This document shows, piece by piece, positions 1 through 5,700 of a DNA stretch of 8,073 bases. The translations under genes were made by a program, and so were the position numbers. The notes beneath the pieces were generated by a model that was not told the DNA's origin, did not search any database, and worked only from the letters and a program-made list of their open reading frames with translations. Each line of letters begins with the position of its first letter. Positions within the stretch are counted from its first letter, which is position 1. The DNA comes from Pseudomonadota bacterium (GTDB taxonomy: Bacteria; Pseudomonadota; Alphaproteobacteria; Elsterales; Elsteraceae): positions 1-8,073 of the forward strand of contig JACQAI010000720.1 in NCBI GenBank assembly GCA_016195115.1, written 5' to 3'.

Positions 1-419
1 ACCCGCTGCAGGACATCTGCCGCGCCCTCGAGCTGCCCGATCTCTCGGCCGACTCCCGCTACGCCACCTTTGCCGGCCTGGTCGAGCACAAGGCGGTGCT
101 GCAACAAAAATTCCGCGAGCGCTTCGCCACCGACACGACGGCGCATTGGCTCGGCCGGCTCGAGGCGCAGGACCTGCTATGCGCGCCGGTGCAGACCATG
201 GCGGAAGCCCTCGCGGCGCCGCAGACCCAGGTCAACGGCACCGTGGTCGGCGAGGGCGCTCACCGCTTCGTCGGCACGCCGTTGACCATGGACCCGTCGG
301 CGTTCCAGGTGCGCCGGCCGTCGCCGCAGCTCGGCCAGCACAACGACGAAGTTCTGCGCGAGCTCGGCTATCCGGCCGACAAGATCGCGGACCTGCGCGG
401 CAATAAGGTGGTGGCGTGA
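1..419 (+). CDS. Class III CoA-transferase (CaiB/BaiF family), C-terminal fragment
   Basis: This is the last 138 codons or so of a family III CoA-transferase; the gene enters from the left edge, reads from base 3 and stops with TGA at 417-419. Family members are usually near 400 residues, so about two thirds is missing, including the catalytic Asp region. What remains fits the family's C-terminal part: an early SRYAT segment, a WLGRLEAQDLLCAPVQ stretch (the usual 'W...L...g.pcaPV' turn), then HRFVGTPLTM and the closing PSPQLGQHNDEVLRELGY, typical of 'pP.LGqHt.eVL.elGy'. These enzymes move CoA between carboxylic acids; which acids cannot be read from this fragment. Its stop overlaps the GTG start of the hydratase by 4 bases, so the two are probably translated together. 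The pairing recalls CaiB with CaiD, but the substrate is unknown. The family call is firm; the specific function is not. Confidence 0.9.
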   Translation, partial: PLQDICRALELPDLSADSRYATFAGLVEHKAVLQQKFRERFATDTTAHWLGRLEAQDLLCAPVQTMAEALAAPQTQVNGTVVGEGAHRFVGTPLTMDPSAFQVRRPSPQLGQHNDEVLRELGYPADKIADLRGNKVVA

Positions 420-1198
420 GCGGCATCGCCTTCACGGTCGACGCCGACGGCGTCGCGCGCGTCACCATCGACCGGCCCGACCGCATGAACGCGATCGACG
501 CGGCCGCCGAGCGCGCGTTGATTGAGATCTGGCAGACCATCGAGCGCGACGAGCGCGTGCGCTGCGTCGTGCTGACCGGCACCGGCGAGCGCGCCTTCTC
601 GACCGGCGCCGACATGAAGGCGGGCGGCGCCAAGACCGGGCTCGAGTACTGGGCCGCACCGCGCCCCGGCGGCTTCGGCGGCATCGCGCTGCGCGACTCT
701 CTGGATGTTCCGGTGATCGCGCGGGTCAACGGCCACGCGCTCGGCGGTGGTATGGAGATGGTCTTGGGCTGCGACATCGTGGTCGCGGCGCGCACCGCGA
801 CCTTTGGTCTGCCCGAGCCGCGACTCGGCCGGCTGCCGCTCGACGGCGGCATCGCGCTGCTGCCGCGCCGGCTGCCGCACGTCCAGGCGATGGGCCTGCT
901 GTTGACCGGACGGCGAATCGGCGCGGATGAAGCCTTGCGCATGGGCCTGATCAACGAGGTCGTCGAGCCGGCAGAGCTCGACGCGGCAGTGGCGCGCTGG
1001 GTCGCCGACATCGTGGCGTGCGCGCCGCTGTCGGTGCGCGCGATCAAACAGCTGGTGCGCCGCGGTGCCGGCATGTCGGCGCAGGACGCCCAGAGCCTGC
1101 GCACGCCGGCCTTGATGGCGGCGTTGGCGTCGAAGGATCAGGACGAGGGCGTGCAGGCGTTTCTGGAGAAGCGCGCGCCGCGCTGGCAAGGGCGATAG
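416..1198 (+). CDS. Enoyl-CoA hydratase/isomerase (crotonase) family protein, CaiD-like
   Basis: This 260-residue protein has the usual length for a crotonase. Family members hydrate, dehydrate or isomerise acyl-CoA thioesters. Visible motifs are FSTGADMK at 61-68 (first oxyanion-hole strand), NGHALGGGMEM at 105-115 (second oxyanion-hole element) and GLPEPRLG at 131-138. Both glutamates matching the catalytic pair of mitochondrial hydratase (rat Glu144 and Glu164) are present as Glu114 and Glu134, so an active hydratase or dehydratase is likely. The segment after them reads PLDGG instead of the commoner PGAGG, and LLLTGRRIGADEALRMGLIN follows. In this region it resembles carnitinyl-CoA dehydratase (CaiD) more than fatty-acid oxidation hydratases. 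The GTG start at 416 is chosen because it overlaps the upstream stop and keeps the N-terminal strand; the next in-frame ATG (485) would remove it. Substrate is undetermined. Confidence 0.92.
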   Translation: MSGIAFTVDADGVARVTIDRPDRMNAIDAAAERALIEIWQTIERDERVRCVVLTGTGERAFSTGADMKAGGAKTGLEYWAAPRPGGFGGIALRDSLDVPVIARVNGHALGGGMEMVLGCDIVVAARTATFGLPEPRLGRLPLDGGIALLPRRLPHVQAMGLLLTGRRIGADEALRMGLINEVVEPAELDAAVARWVADIVACAPLSVRAIKQLVRRGAGMSAQDAQSLRTPALMAALASKDQDEGVQAFLEKRAPRWQGR

Positions 1199-1204
1199 GG
1201 TGCG

Positions 1205-1537
1205 ATGACCTATGTCATCACCTCGCCCTGCATCGACGTCAAGGACGGCGCCTGCCAGGACGTCTGCCCGGTCGACTGCATCTACGAGGGCGGGCGGATG
1301 ATGTACATCCATCCCGACGAATGCATCAACTGCGGCCTGTGCCTGTCGGTCTGCCCGGTCGAGGCGATTTTCGAGGACGACGCCACGCCGGCGGCCGAGC
1401 AACCGTTCAAGGCGGCCAACGCCGACTTCTTCGGTCCGGCGGTGACCGGCTGGGGTGCGCCGGGTGGTGCTGCGCCCGAGTTCGTCACCACGCTCGATCA
1501 TCCGCTGGTTGCCGCGGCGCCGCGCCCGTCGGCATGA
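1205..1537 (+). CDS. 7Fe-type ferredoxin with C-terminal extension
   Basis: This is a soluble electron carrier of 110 residues. Nine cysteines fall in the N-terminal 50 residues. By alignment with Azotobacter FdI, Cys9, Cys17 and Cys50 would bind a [3Fe-4S] cluster and Cys21, Cys40, Cys43 and Cys46 a [4Fe-4S] cluster. The second motif is C-I-N-C-G-L-C followed by SVCP. The position matching the non-ligand Cys11 of FdI is Val12. The CIDVKDGAC wording and a tail of about 55 residues (FFGPAVTG, GAPGGAAPE, HPLVAAAP) look more like actinobacterial FdxC-type ferredoxins than like the usual proteobacterial FdxA, which has a different tail. The ATG is 6 bases after the hydratase stop, and its own stop overlaps the guanine deaminase ATG, so it sits inside the operon. 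The redox partner is unknown. It may serve an oxidoreductase elsewhere, for example in purine or acyl-CoA oxidation; that is inference. Confidence 0.93.
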   Translation: MTYVITSPCIDVKDGACQDVCPVDCIYEGGRMMYIHPDECINCGLCLSVCPVEAIFEDDATPAAEQPFKAANADFFGPAVTGWGAPGGAAPEFVTTLDHPLVAAAPRPSA

Positions 1538-2007
1538 CTCCGACCGAGCTGATGCGCCGCGCCATTGCGCTGTCGCACGAGGGGATGCGCGACGGTGTCG
1601 GCGTCGGCCCCTTCGGTGCCCTGATCGCCAAGGACGGCGCGATCGTCGCCGAGGGCTGCAACCGCGTCGTCGCGACCAACGACCCGACCGCGCACGCCGA
1701 AATCGTCGCGATCCGCGCGGCCTGCGCGGCGCTCGGCTCCTTCAACCTCGCGGGCTGCGAGATCTACACCAGCTGCGAGCCGTGCCCGATGTGCCTCGCC
1801 GCGATCTACTGGGCGCGGCTGACACGCATCAGCTACGCCAACTCCCGCACCGACGCCGCGCGCATCGGCTTCGACGACGACCTGCTCTACCGCGAGATCC
1901 CGCTGCCGCTCGACGCGCGGTCGATCCCGATCACGCGGGTGCTCGCCGACGAAGCCCGCGTCGCCTTCGACACCTGGGAGAAGAAACCGGACAAGGTCCG
2001 GTACTGA
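1534..2007 (+). CDS. guaD: Guanine deaminase (GuaD, cytidine-deaminase-like fold)
   Basis: This 157-residue zinc hydrolase should convert guanine to xanthine and ammonia in the cytoplasm. It carries the CDA-fold zinc site: TAHAEI at 52-57 (His54 ligand, Glu56 proton shuttle) and CEPCPMC at 81-87 (Cys84 and Cys87 ligands). It follows Bacillus subtilis GuaD (156 residues) almost end to end, as I recall that sequence: TNDPTAHAE, YTSCEPCPMCL, AIYWAR, TDAARIGFDDDLLYREI and a C-terminal aromatic end KVRY. In the B. subtilis enzyme a C-terminal Tyr and an Asp in the GFDD segment contact guanine; Tyr157 and Asp115 match them here. This supports guanine over tRNA adenosine (TadA) as substrate. The ATG at 1534 shares ATGA with the ferredoxin stop; the open frame continues upstream, but an earlier start would overlap both preceding genes. 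A palindrome follows the gene, then the adenine deaminase homologue. Confidence 0.9.
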   Translation: MTPTELMRRAIALSHEGMRDGVGVGPFGALIAKDGAIVAEGCNRVVATNDPTAHAEIVAIRAACAALGSFNLAGCEIYTSCEPCPMCLAAIYWARLTRISYANSRTDAARIGFDDDLLYREIPLPLDARSIPITRVLADEARVAFDTWEKKPDKVRY

Positions 2008-2017
2008 CCCGCCGCGC

Positions 2018-2059
2018 CCCTCACCCTCCCGGCGCGCGCTGCGCGCCGGGAGGTGAGGG
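2018..2059. repeat. Near-perfect palindrome between guaD and the adenine deaminase gene (REP-like or attenuator)
   Basis: The left arm at 2018-2037 and right arm at 2041-2059 are reverse complements apart from one extra C in the left arm (CCCTCACC-C-TCCCGGCGCGC against GCGCGCCGGGAGGTGAGGG), with a 3-base loop GCT. The predicted stem is about 19 bp and very GC-rich. No T-run follows on either strand, so it is not a standard intrinsic terminator. The sequence type (CCTCACC...GGTGAGG around a GC core) resembles dispersed intergenic palindromes I associate with alphaproteobacterial genomes, but only one copy is in this window. As RNA, the hairpin would lie just ahead of the downstream start (2078) and could separate expression of the two deaminases. 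Confidence 0.75.
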
Positions 2060-2077
2060 TCGTGCTATAGAGATGTC

Positions 2078-3091
2078 ATGGCCGATCTCGACACGTTGGT
2101 CGCCGGCATGCCGAAGGCCGAGCTGCACATGCATCTCGAGGGATCGCTCGAGGCCGAGCTGACCTTCGCGCTGGCAGCACGCAATGGCGTGACGATGCCG
2201 TACGCCTCGGTCGAGGCGCTGCGCCGTGCCTACGCCTTCACCAACCTGCAGTCGTTCCTCGACCTCTACTACGCCGGCGTCAACGTGCTGCTGCAGCCGC
2301 AGGATTTTTACGACCTGACCTGGGCGTATTTCGCGCGGGCCAAGCAGGACAACGTCGTGCACGCCGAGCTCTTCCTCGGGCCGCAGGGCCACACCGCGCG
2401 CAACATTCCGATGGCGACCGTGTTCGACGGCGTGCTGCGCGCGCTCGACGACGTCGAGCAAAAACTCGGCATCACGTCGCGGCTCATCATGGTGTTCCAG
2501 CGCCACCAGACCGAGGACGACGGCTTCAGGTGCCTGGAGGCGTCGGCGCCGTGGCATAAGCGCATCGCCGGCGTTGGCCTGGGCGGCGCCGAAATCGGCC
2601 ATCCGCCCCAGAAATTCGCGCGGCTGTTCGCCGAGTGCACCAAGCGCGGCTTCCGCAAGGTGGCGCACGCCGGCGAGGAGGGGCCCGCCGAATTCGTCGT
2701 CGAGGCGCTCGACGTGCTCGGGGTCGAGCGGATCGATCACGGCGTGCGGGCCGAGGAGGATCCGGCGCTGGTCGCGCGCCTGGCCAAGAGCCTGGTGCCG
2801 CTGACCGTGTGCCCGATCTCCAACGTCAAGCTCAAGGTCTTCCCGGATCTGGCGCACCACAACGTCAAACGCCTGCTGCGCGCCGGCCTGTGCGTCACGA
2901 TCAACTCCGACGACCCGTCCTATTTCGGCGGCTACGTCAACGACAACCTGATCGGTTGCCGGCGCGCGCTCGATTTGACGCGCGATGACGTGTACCGGCT
3001 GGCGCGCAACAGCTTCGTCGCGTCGTTCCTGTCCGACGCCGACAAGGCGCGCCACATTCGGCAGCTCGACGACTACTGGACCTCGGTGTAG
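2078..3091 (+). CDS. Adenine deaminase (adenosine/adenine deaminase family)
   Basis: This 337-residue zinc amidohydrolase should deaminate adenine to hypoxanthine. Metal and catalytic residues are all present: His17 and His19 in ELHMHLEGS, His197 and Glu200 in VAHAGEEGP, His221 in ERIDHGVR, and Asp278-Asp279 in INSDDPSYFGGY. Features of the adenine-specific branch (fungal Aah1, bacterial Ade) are NLQSFLDLYY at 56-65, HAGEEGP at 197-203, PLTVCPISNVKL at 241-252 and DDPSYFGGY at 278-286; adenosine deaminases differ at these places. The length also fits that branch. One departure is FLGPQGHT at 99-106, where the branch usually has F-D-P-Q-x-H-T; another is GLGGAEIGHPP where SSE is usual. Substrate range could therefore differ. 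The ATG at 2078 is kept because it precedes the conserved LPKAELH-like start by a normal distance; its Shine-Dalgarno is weak. The 3' end overlaps the opposite-strand gene by 19 bases. Confidence 0.85.
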   Translation: MADLDTLVAGMPKAELHMHLEGSLEAELTFALAARNGVTMPYASVEALRRAYAFTNLQSFLDLYYAGVNVLLQPQDFYDLTWAYFARAKQDNVVHAELFLGPQGHTARNIPMATVFDGVLRALDDVEQKLGITSRLIMVFQRHQTEDDGFRCLEASAPWHKRIAGVGLGGAEIGHPPQKFARLFAECTKRGFRKVAHAGEEGPAEFVVEALDVLGVERIDHGVRAEEDPALVARLAKSLVPLTVCPISNVKLKVFPDLAHHNVKRLLRAGLCVTINSDDPSYFGGYVNDNLIGCRRALDLTRDDVYRLARNSFVASFLSDADKARHIRQLDDYWTSV

Positions 3092-3423
3092 CTCGTGAAG
3101 CGGATCGTGTCGGGATCCCGGGCCAGGAAGCGCGCCAGGACCTCGGTCTCCCAGATCTTCCAGGTCGCCGGGTATTCCGCCGGCGGAAGCGGGCGGTCCG
3201 GCGGGCCCCAGAGCGCCTCCCACGCCTCGGCGCTCGCAAAAATCCAGATCGCGGCGTAGCGGCCACGCCGGTGGCCCTTCAGGCCGCGCAGGAAGCGGTG
3301 CCCGATCAGGCCGGGGAGCGCGAACAGGCCGCGCTTTTCGGCGTCATGGAGGGCGCGCTCGAAATCCGCGTCCGCCACGCCAGGCTTGAGGTCGTACTCG
3401 TGGATGCTGATCACGTGGGCCAT
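3073..3423 (-). CDS. Uncharacterised 116-residue protein, probable dimeric alpha/beta-barrel fold
   Basis: I do not recognise a named family. The protein starts MAHVISIHEYDLKPG, a first beta strand, then a helix (DADFERALHDAEKRG), a strand with GHRFLRGLKG, and RRGRYAAIWIFAS followed by EAWEALWG. This strand-helix-strand-strand pattern with an acidic/aromatic helix recalls the ferredoxin-like dimeric alpha/beta barrels (ABM, EthD, NIPSNAP types), but that is inference from the pattern. The C-terminal part is rich in Trp and Pro (YPATWKIWETEVLARFL). There is no signal peptide or membrane segment, so it is probably cytoplasmic. The start lies 10 bases after the stop of the Bug-type protein gene on the same strand, so the two are probably co-transcribed. 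The end overlaps the convergent deaminase gene by 19 bases. Codon bias matches the neighbours, supporting a real gene. Confidence 0.75.
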   Translation of the reverse strand: MAHVISIHEYDLKPGVADADFERALHDAEKRGLFALPGLIGHRFLRGLKGHRRGRYAAIWIFASAEAWEALWGPPDRPLPPAEYPATWKIWETEVLARFLARDPDTIRFTSYTEVQ

Positions 3424-3433
3424 CGCGCCCAGG

Positions 3434-4411
3434 CTACTCCGGCTGGATGCCCAGCTTCTTGATCACCGCGGTCCACTTCACGACCTGCGCCTCGATGAAC
3501 GCGGCGTAGTCGGCGCGCGACATCGGCGCCGGCTGGATGCCCTGCTCGGTGCAGCGGCGCTGGTAGTCGGCGGTCGCCATGGCGGCGCGGGCATCGGCGT
3601 TGAGCTTGTCGAGGATCGGCTCGGGCACGCCGTTGGGCGCGCACAGGCCGTACCACGTAATCACCTCGAAGCCCGGCACGCCGGCCTCGGAGATGGTCGG
3701 CACGTCGGGCAGCGCCGGATGGCGGGTCCGCGACGACACGCCGAGCCCGCGCACCTGGCCGGACTTGACCGCGCCGACCTGCTCGGTGGCGTTGCCGAAC
3801 ATCATGTTGGTGTGACCGGCGATGACGTCGGCCAACGATGCCGAGCCGCCCTTGTAGGGCACGTGGACGATGTCGACGCCGGCCTGGTCCTTGAACAGCT
3901 CCATGGTCAGGTGGATCGAGCCGCCGATGCCCGACGAGCCATAGGTCAAAGTGCCGGGATGCGCCTTGGCGTGCGCGATCACGTCGCCGACCGAGCGGAA
4001 CGTCAGGCCGTTATGGACCACCAGGATGTTGGGCAGGGTCGCGGTCGCCGTGATCGGCGTGACGTCCTTGAGCGGATCGATCGCCAAGCGCTTGTAGAGG
4101 TGCGGTGCGAACACGTGGTTGCTCGAGCAGGCCAGCAGGGTATGGCCGTCGGGCGCGGCGCGCGCCACCGCTTCGGCGGCGATCATGCCGCCGGCGCCGG
4201 TGCGATTTTCGACCACGACCTGCTGGCCCCATTTGTCGGTCAGCGCCGCCGCCAGAATGCGCGCGCCGATGTCGGCGCCGCCGCCCGCCGAAAAGCCGAC
4301 GACCAGGCGCACCGGGCGGGTCGGGTAGGTCTGTGCGATCGCGGCTTGGGCGATGCCGAGTGCCAGAACGGCGGCCACAGCGCCGAGGCCGAAGACGCGC
4401 GTCAGGCGCAT
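3434..4411 (-). CDS. Bug/TctC-family tripartite tricarboxylate transporter solute-binding protein
   Basis: This 325-residue protein is a periplasmic solute-binding protein. Residues 1-26 form a signal peptide: MRLTRVFGLG, an Ala/Leu core, and cleavage after AIA before QTYP. The mature protein opens with YPTRPVRLVVGFSAGGGADI, the hallmark start of the Bug family, followed by GQQVVVENRTGAGGMIAAE at 62-80, PDGHTLL at 87-93, YGSSGIGGSIHL at 157-168, VPYKGGSASLADVIAGH at 184-200 and the closing LPDVPTISEAGVPGFEV at 234-250. All are standard for Bug proteins, which bind small carboxylates and some other solutes. No TctA or TctB membrane subunits are nearby, as is common for orphan Bug proteins, so ligand and transporter are unknown. 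An in-frame ATG exists 63 bases upstream (4474), but the start at 4411 is chosen because it gives a clean signal peptide and has GGAGGA 6 bases before it. Confidence 0.94.
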   Translation of the reverse strand: MRLTRVFGLGAVAAVLALGIAQAAIAQTYPTRPVRLVVGFSAGGGADIGARILAAALTDKWGQQVVVENRTGAGGMIAAEAVARAAPDGHTLLACSSNHVFAPHLYKRLAIDPLKDVTPITATATLPNILVVHNGLTFRSVGDVIAHAKAHPGTLTYGSSGIGGSIHLTMELFKDQAGVDIVHVPYKGGSASLADVIAGHTNMMFGNATEQVGAVKSGQVRGLGVSSRTRHPALPDVPTISEAGVPGFEVITWYGLCAPNGVPEPILDKLNADARAAMATADYQRRCTEQGIQPAPMSRADYAAFIEAQVVKWTAVIKKLGIQPE

Positions 4412-4417
4412 CGCTGT

Positions 4418-4423
4418 TCCTCC
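4418..4423 (-). promoter_or_regulatory. Shine-Dalgarno of the Bug-family gene
   Basis: GGAGGA on the minus strand with a 6-base spacer to the ATG at 4411. It decides the start in favour of the form beginning at the signal peptide, against the in-frame ATG at 4474. Confidence 0.75.
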
Positions 4424-4546
4424 GAGGTTTTTCGGCGCCGCGCTCCGTCGGGCGGCCGAGCCGCAGCAGACCAACCATAGCCCAAGAGTTTCCCGTTTGT
4501 CGGCCCCTCGCCATCCCGCGCCGGCTCCCGGCGGTTGGCGAATTCA

Positions 4547-4575
4547 TTGGTAAACAAGCGTATCGGCCCTATATG
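4547..4575 (+). promoter_or_regulatory. Sigma70-like promoter candidate ahead of the small-gene island
   Basis: TTGGTA at 4547-4552 and TATATG at 4570-4575 are separated by 17 bases, inside an unusually AT-rich patch of a GC-rich, geneless stretch (4412-4692). Transcription would start near 4582 and leave a leader of about 110 bases before the ATG at 4693. The leader holds a small inverted repeat, CTCTCC at 4635-4640 with GGAGAG at 4651-4656. This is pattern matching only. The minus-strand Bug gene also needs a promoter in this gap, but I see no convincing one. Confidence 0.45.
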
Positions 4576-4679
4576 GTGCAAGCGACGGCAGCGATGCCGA
4601 TCTTCCCGTGACCCGCGCGACAATCGACGAGCTACTCTCCAGACCGATACGGAGAGCGGCGCCTCGGCGCATCGATGGC

Positions 4680-4685
4680 AAGGAG
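4680..4685 (+). promoter_or_regulatory. Shine-Dalgarno deciding the start of the 76-residue gene
   Basis: AAGGAG with a 7-base spacer to the ATG at 4693. The earlier in-frame ATG at 4675 would place this site inside the coding region. Confidence 0.65.
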
Positions 4686-4692
4686 ATGGCCC

Positions 4693-4923
4693 ATGTTGGT
4701 TGCTGAGGACGGCGGCACGTTCCGCATGACCATCGAGCCGACCGCCGCGGACGTGCGCGTCTCGTGGACGATCACCCAAGGCGACGGCGCGGCGGCCCTC
4801 ACCGAGAGCGACACGTTCGTGGCGCCGTCGGTCGAAGAGGCGCGCCGCTGGGCGCACAAGGCCGCGCGGGCGCGCGGCTTCAAGACGATTCGCGTCAAGA
4901 AGAAGGCGGCTGCGGCGGCGTAG
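4693..4923 (+). CDS. Uncharacterised 76-residue protein
   Basis: I do not recognise the family. The protein opens MLVAEDGGTFRMTIEP, alternates short strand-like stretches (FRMTIEP, VRVSWTITQ, ESDTFVAPS) and then has a helix (SVEEARRWAHKAARARG). It ends in a basic tail, KTIRVKKKAAAAA. Strands followed by an amphipathic helix and a basic end would suit a small folded cytoplasmic protein, possibly nucleic-acid binding because of the lysines; that is speculative. The ATG at 4693 is preferred over 4675 because of the Shine-Dalgarno between them. It is the first of three consecutive small plus-strand genes; the next starts 20 bases after its stop with its own ribosome binding site, consistent with one transcript. 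Codon use is as strongly G/C-ending as in known genes nearby. Confidence 0.72.
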   Translation: MLVAEDGGTFRMTIEPTAADVRVSWTITQGDGAAALTESDTFVAPSVEEARRWAHKAARARGFKTIRVKKKAAAAA

Positions 4924-4943
4924 CGGCGCGGCTGGAGCAATCG

Positions 4944-5162
4944 ATGACATCAGACAGCGTCACGCTCGAGGATCGGTTCGTCAGCGCGACCGGATCGAAT
5001 GTCGGCCGCGGCGTCACCCGCGTGTGGCGCGTCGTGCAGCTGTTCGACGGCGGCGACGGTGTGCGCTACGCCCGGCTCGTCAACGCCGCCGATCGCAGCC
5101 TAACCAAGACGGTGGCGGCCGCCGCGCTATTGGATCGCAGCCTGTTCCGGCACGCCGGCTGA
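4944..5162 (+). CDS. Uncharacterised 72-residue protein
   Basis: I do not recognise the family. The sequence starts MTSDSVTLEDRFVSATGSN and continues with strand-like stretches (RVWRVVQLFDGG, VRYARLVNAAD). It ends with a helix and a short basic tail (KTVAAAALLDRSLFRHAG). There is no signal peptide or membrane span. The start at 4944 is chosen because GGAG lies at 4934-4937 with a 6-base spacer. The open frame runs further upstream, but that part overlaps the preceding gene and lacks a ribosome binding site. A tudor/SH3-like strand-rich core is possible from the pattern, without firm evidence. Confidence 0.68.
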   Translation: MTSDSVTLEDRFVSATGSNVGRGVTRVWRVVQLFDGGDGVRYARLVNAADRSLTKTVAAAALLDRSLFRHAG

Positions 5163-5222
5163 AACACCCGGCTCGACCCGCGGGCGCACCGGCGCGGCGG
5201 GACTCTCGCACGGTGCAGCCCG

Positions 5223-5396
5223 ATGGCGCGCTACAAGTGCTACCTGATGGACGCGCTCGATCGCATTCGCCACGTCGAGTCCATCGAAGCCGGTGACGAT
5301 GACGCCGCGCGCGAGCGCGGGGCCGTGCTGCTGCGGCAGCACCCGGCCTTGGCGTCGGTCCAGATCTCGGACGGCGAGCGCCGCGTCGGCGCGTGA
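5223..5396 (+). CDS. Uncharacterised 57-residue protein (MARYKCYLMD type)
   Basis: This is a short open frame from ATG 5223 to TGA 5394-5396. The product reads MARYKCYLMDALDRIRHVES, then IEAGDDDAARERGAVLL, and ends near VQISDGERRVGA. The layout is an N-terminal strand (YKCYLMD), a turn, a second strand (HVESIEA), a helix rich in Ala/Asp/Arg, and a last strand ending in DGERRV. I recall many short alphaproteobacterial hypothetical proteins with this plan (RYxCYxLD... IEADDDAEA... VEVWDGxRRV), which is why I call it a gene despite its size. No function is known to me. The Shine-Dalgarno is weak. The gap from the previous gene is 60 bases, so it may belong to the same transcript. Confidence 0.7.
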   Translation: MARYKCYLMDALDRIRHVESIEAGDDDAARERGAVLLRQHPALASVQISDGERRVGA

Positions 5397-5564
5397 CGGC
5401 CGAGTTTCGCAACAAGCGCTTCGCCGACCCGGTGCTGCGCGCGGCTTGGCGTTGCTGCGCCTGATCGCCGGCCGGCGCCGCCCAGCGAGCACAACCACCA
5501 CCCTACGATGACCCTCGAGGCGGTGGTCCGCCAGAGCCTCGCCGCCCCAAATCGCCCCGGGCCA
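5397..5564. other. Gap between the 57-residue gene and the csp promoter
   Basis: I see no supportable gene here; with the csp promoter and leader it makes a geneless run of 334 bases (5397-5730). It contains a perfect 12-base palindrome CGCCGGCCGGCG at 5466-5477 and a short hairpin GGCGG-TGGT-CCGCC at 5519-5532. Either could help end transcription from the small genes upstream, but neither is followed by a T-run. Confidence 0.4.
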
Positions 5565-5593
5565 TTGCAATCGTCCCGCCACGCGCCTATATC
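5565..5593 (+). promoter_or_regulatory. Sigma70-like promoter candidate for the cold-shock gene
   Basis: TTGCAA at 5565-5570 and TATATC at 5588-5593 with a 17-base spacer. A start near 5600 would give a 5' leader of about 130 bases before the csp ATG at 5731, a length reminiscent of the long leaders of cspA-type genes. The stretch after it (5605-5700) is less GC-rich than its surroundings. Sequence match only. Confidence 0.5.
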
Positions 5594-5681
5594 GGGTCGG
5601 ATCGCCGTTTCTGCTTCTGGCGTCTTGCTGGCCGTTCTCGGGCAGCGTTCAAGATCTCCAACAAGCGCTACTGCTGTCGCG

Positions 5682-5700
5682 TCGTGCGATCTTCGTGCGA
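5682..5700 (+). repeat. Direct repeat TCGTGCGA x2 in the csp leader
   Basis: TCGTGCGA occurs at 5682-5689 and again at 5693-5700, separated by 3 bases, about 30 bases ahead of the csp start. It may be a protein-binding site or part of leader structure, or simply chance. Confidence 0.35.

Noticed and set aside
232..1501. Long minus-strand open frames opposite the hydratase and ferredoxin genes
   Set aside because: Products are Arg/Ala/Ser-rich with no family motifs; they mirror clearly coding plus-strand genes and arise from high GC.
1018..1533. Upstream extension of guanine deaminase
   Set aside because: It would overlap the hydratase end and the whole ferredoxin gene; the family starts at the ATG 1534.
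2021..3223. 400-codon minus-strand frame opposite the adenine deaminase gene
   Set aside because: The plus-strand product has a full set of catalytic residues; the antisense product has no recognisable motif and crosses the palindrome.
3386..4480. 364-codon plus-strand frame opposite the Bug-family gene
   Set aside because: His/Arg/Gly-rich shadow; the minus-strand product is an unmistakable Bug protein.
4475..4504. Possible minus-strand promoter for the Bug gene (CCGACA, 18 bases, CTATGG)
   Set aside because: Poor matches at both boxes; not better than chance in this region.
5393..5464. Tiny GTG-started frame (FRNKRFADPVL) overlapping the end of the 57-residue gene
   Set aside because: Only 23 codons, no ribosome binding site and no recognised homology, though the overlap is reminiscent of coupling.
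5127..5582. 151-codon minus-strand frame over the 57-residue gene and the gap after it
   Set aside because: Arg/Ala-rich without motifs and antisense to a better-supported small gene.
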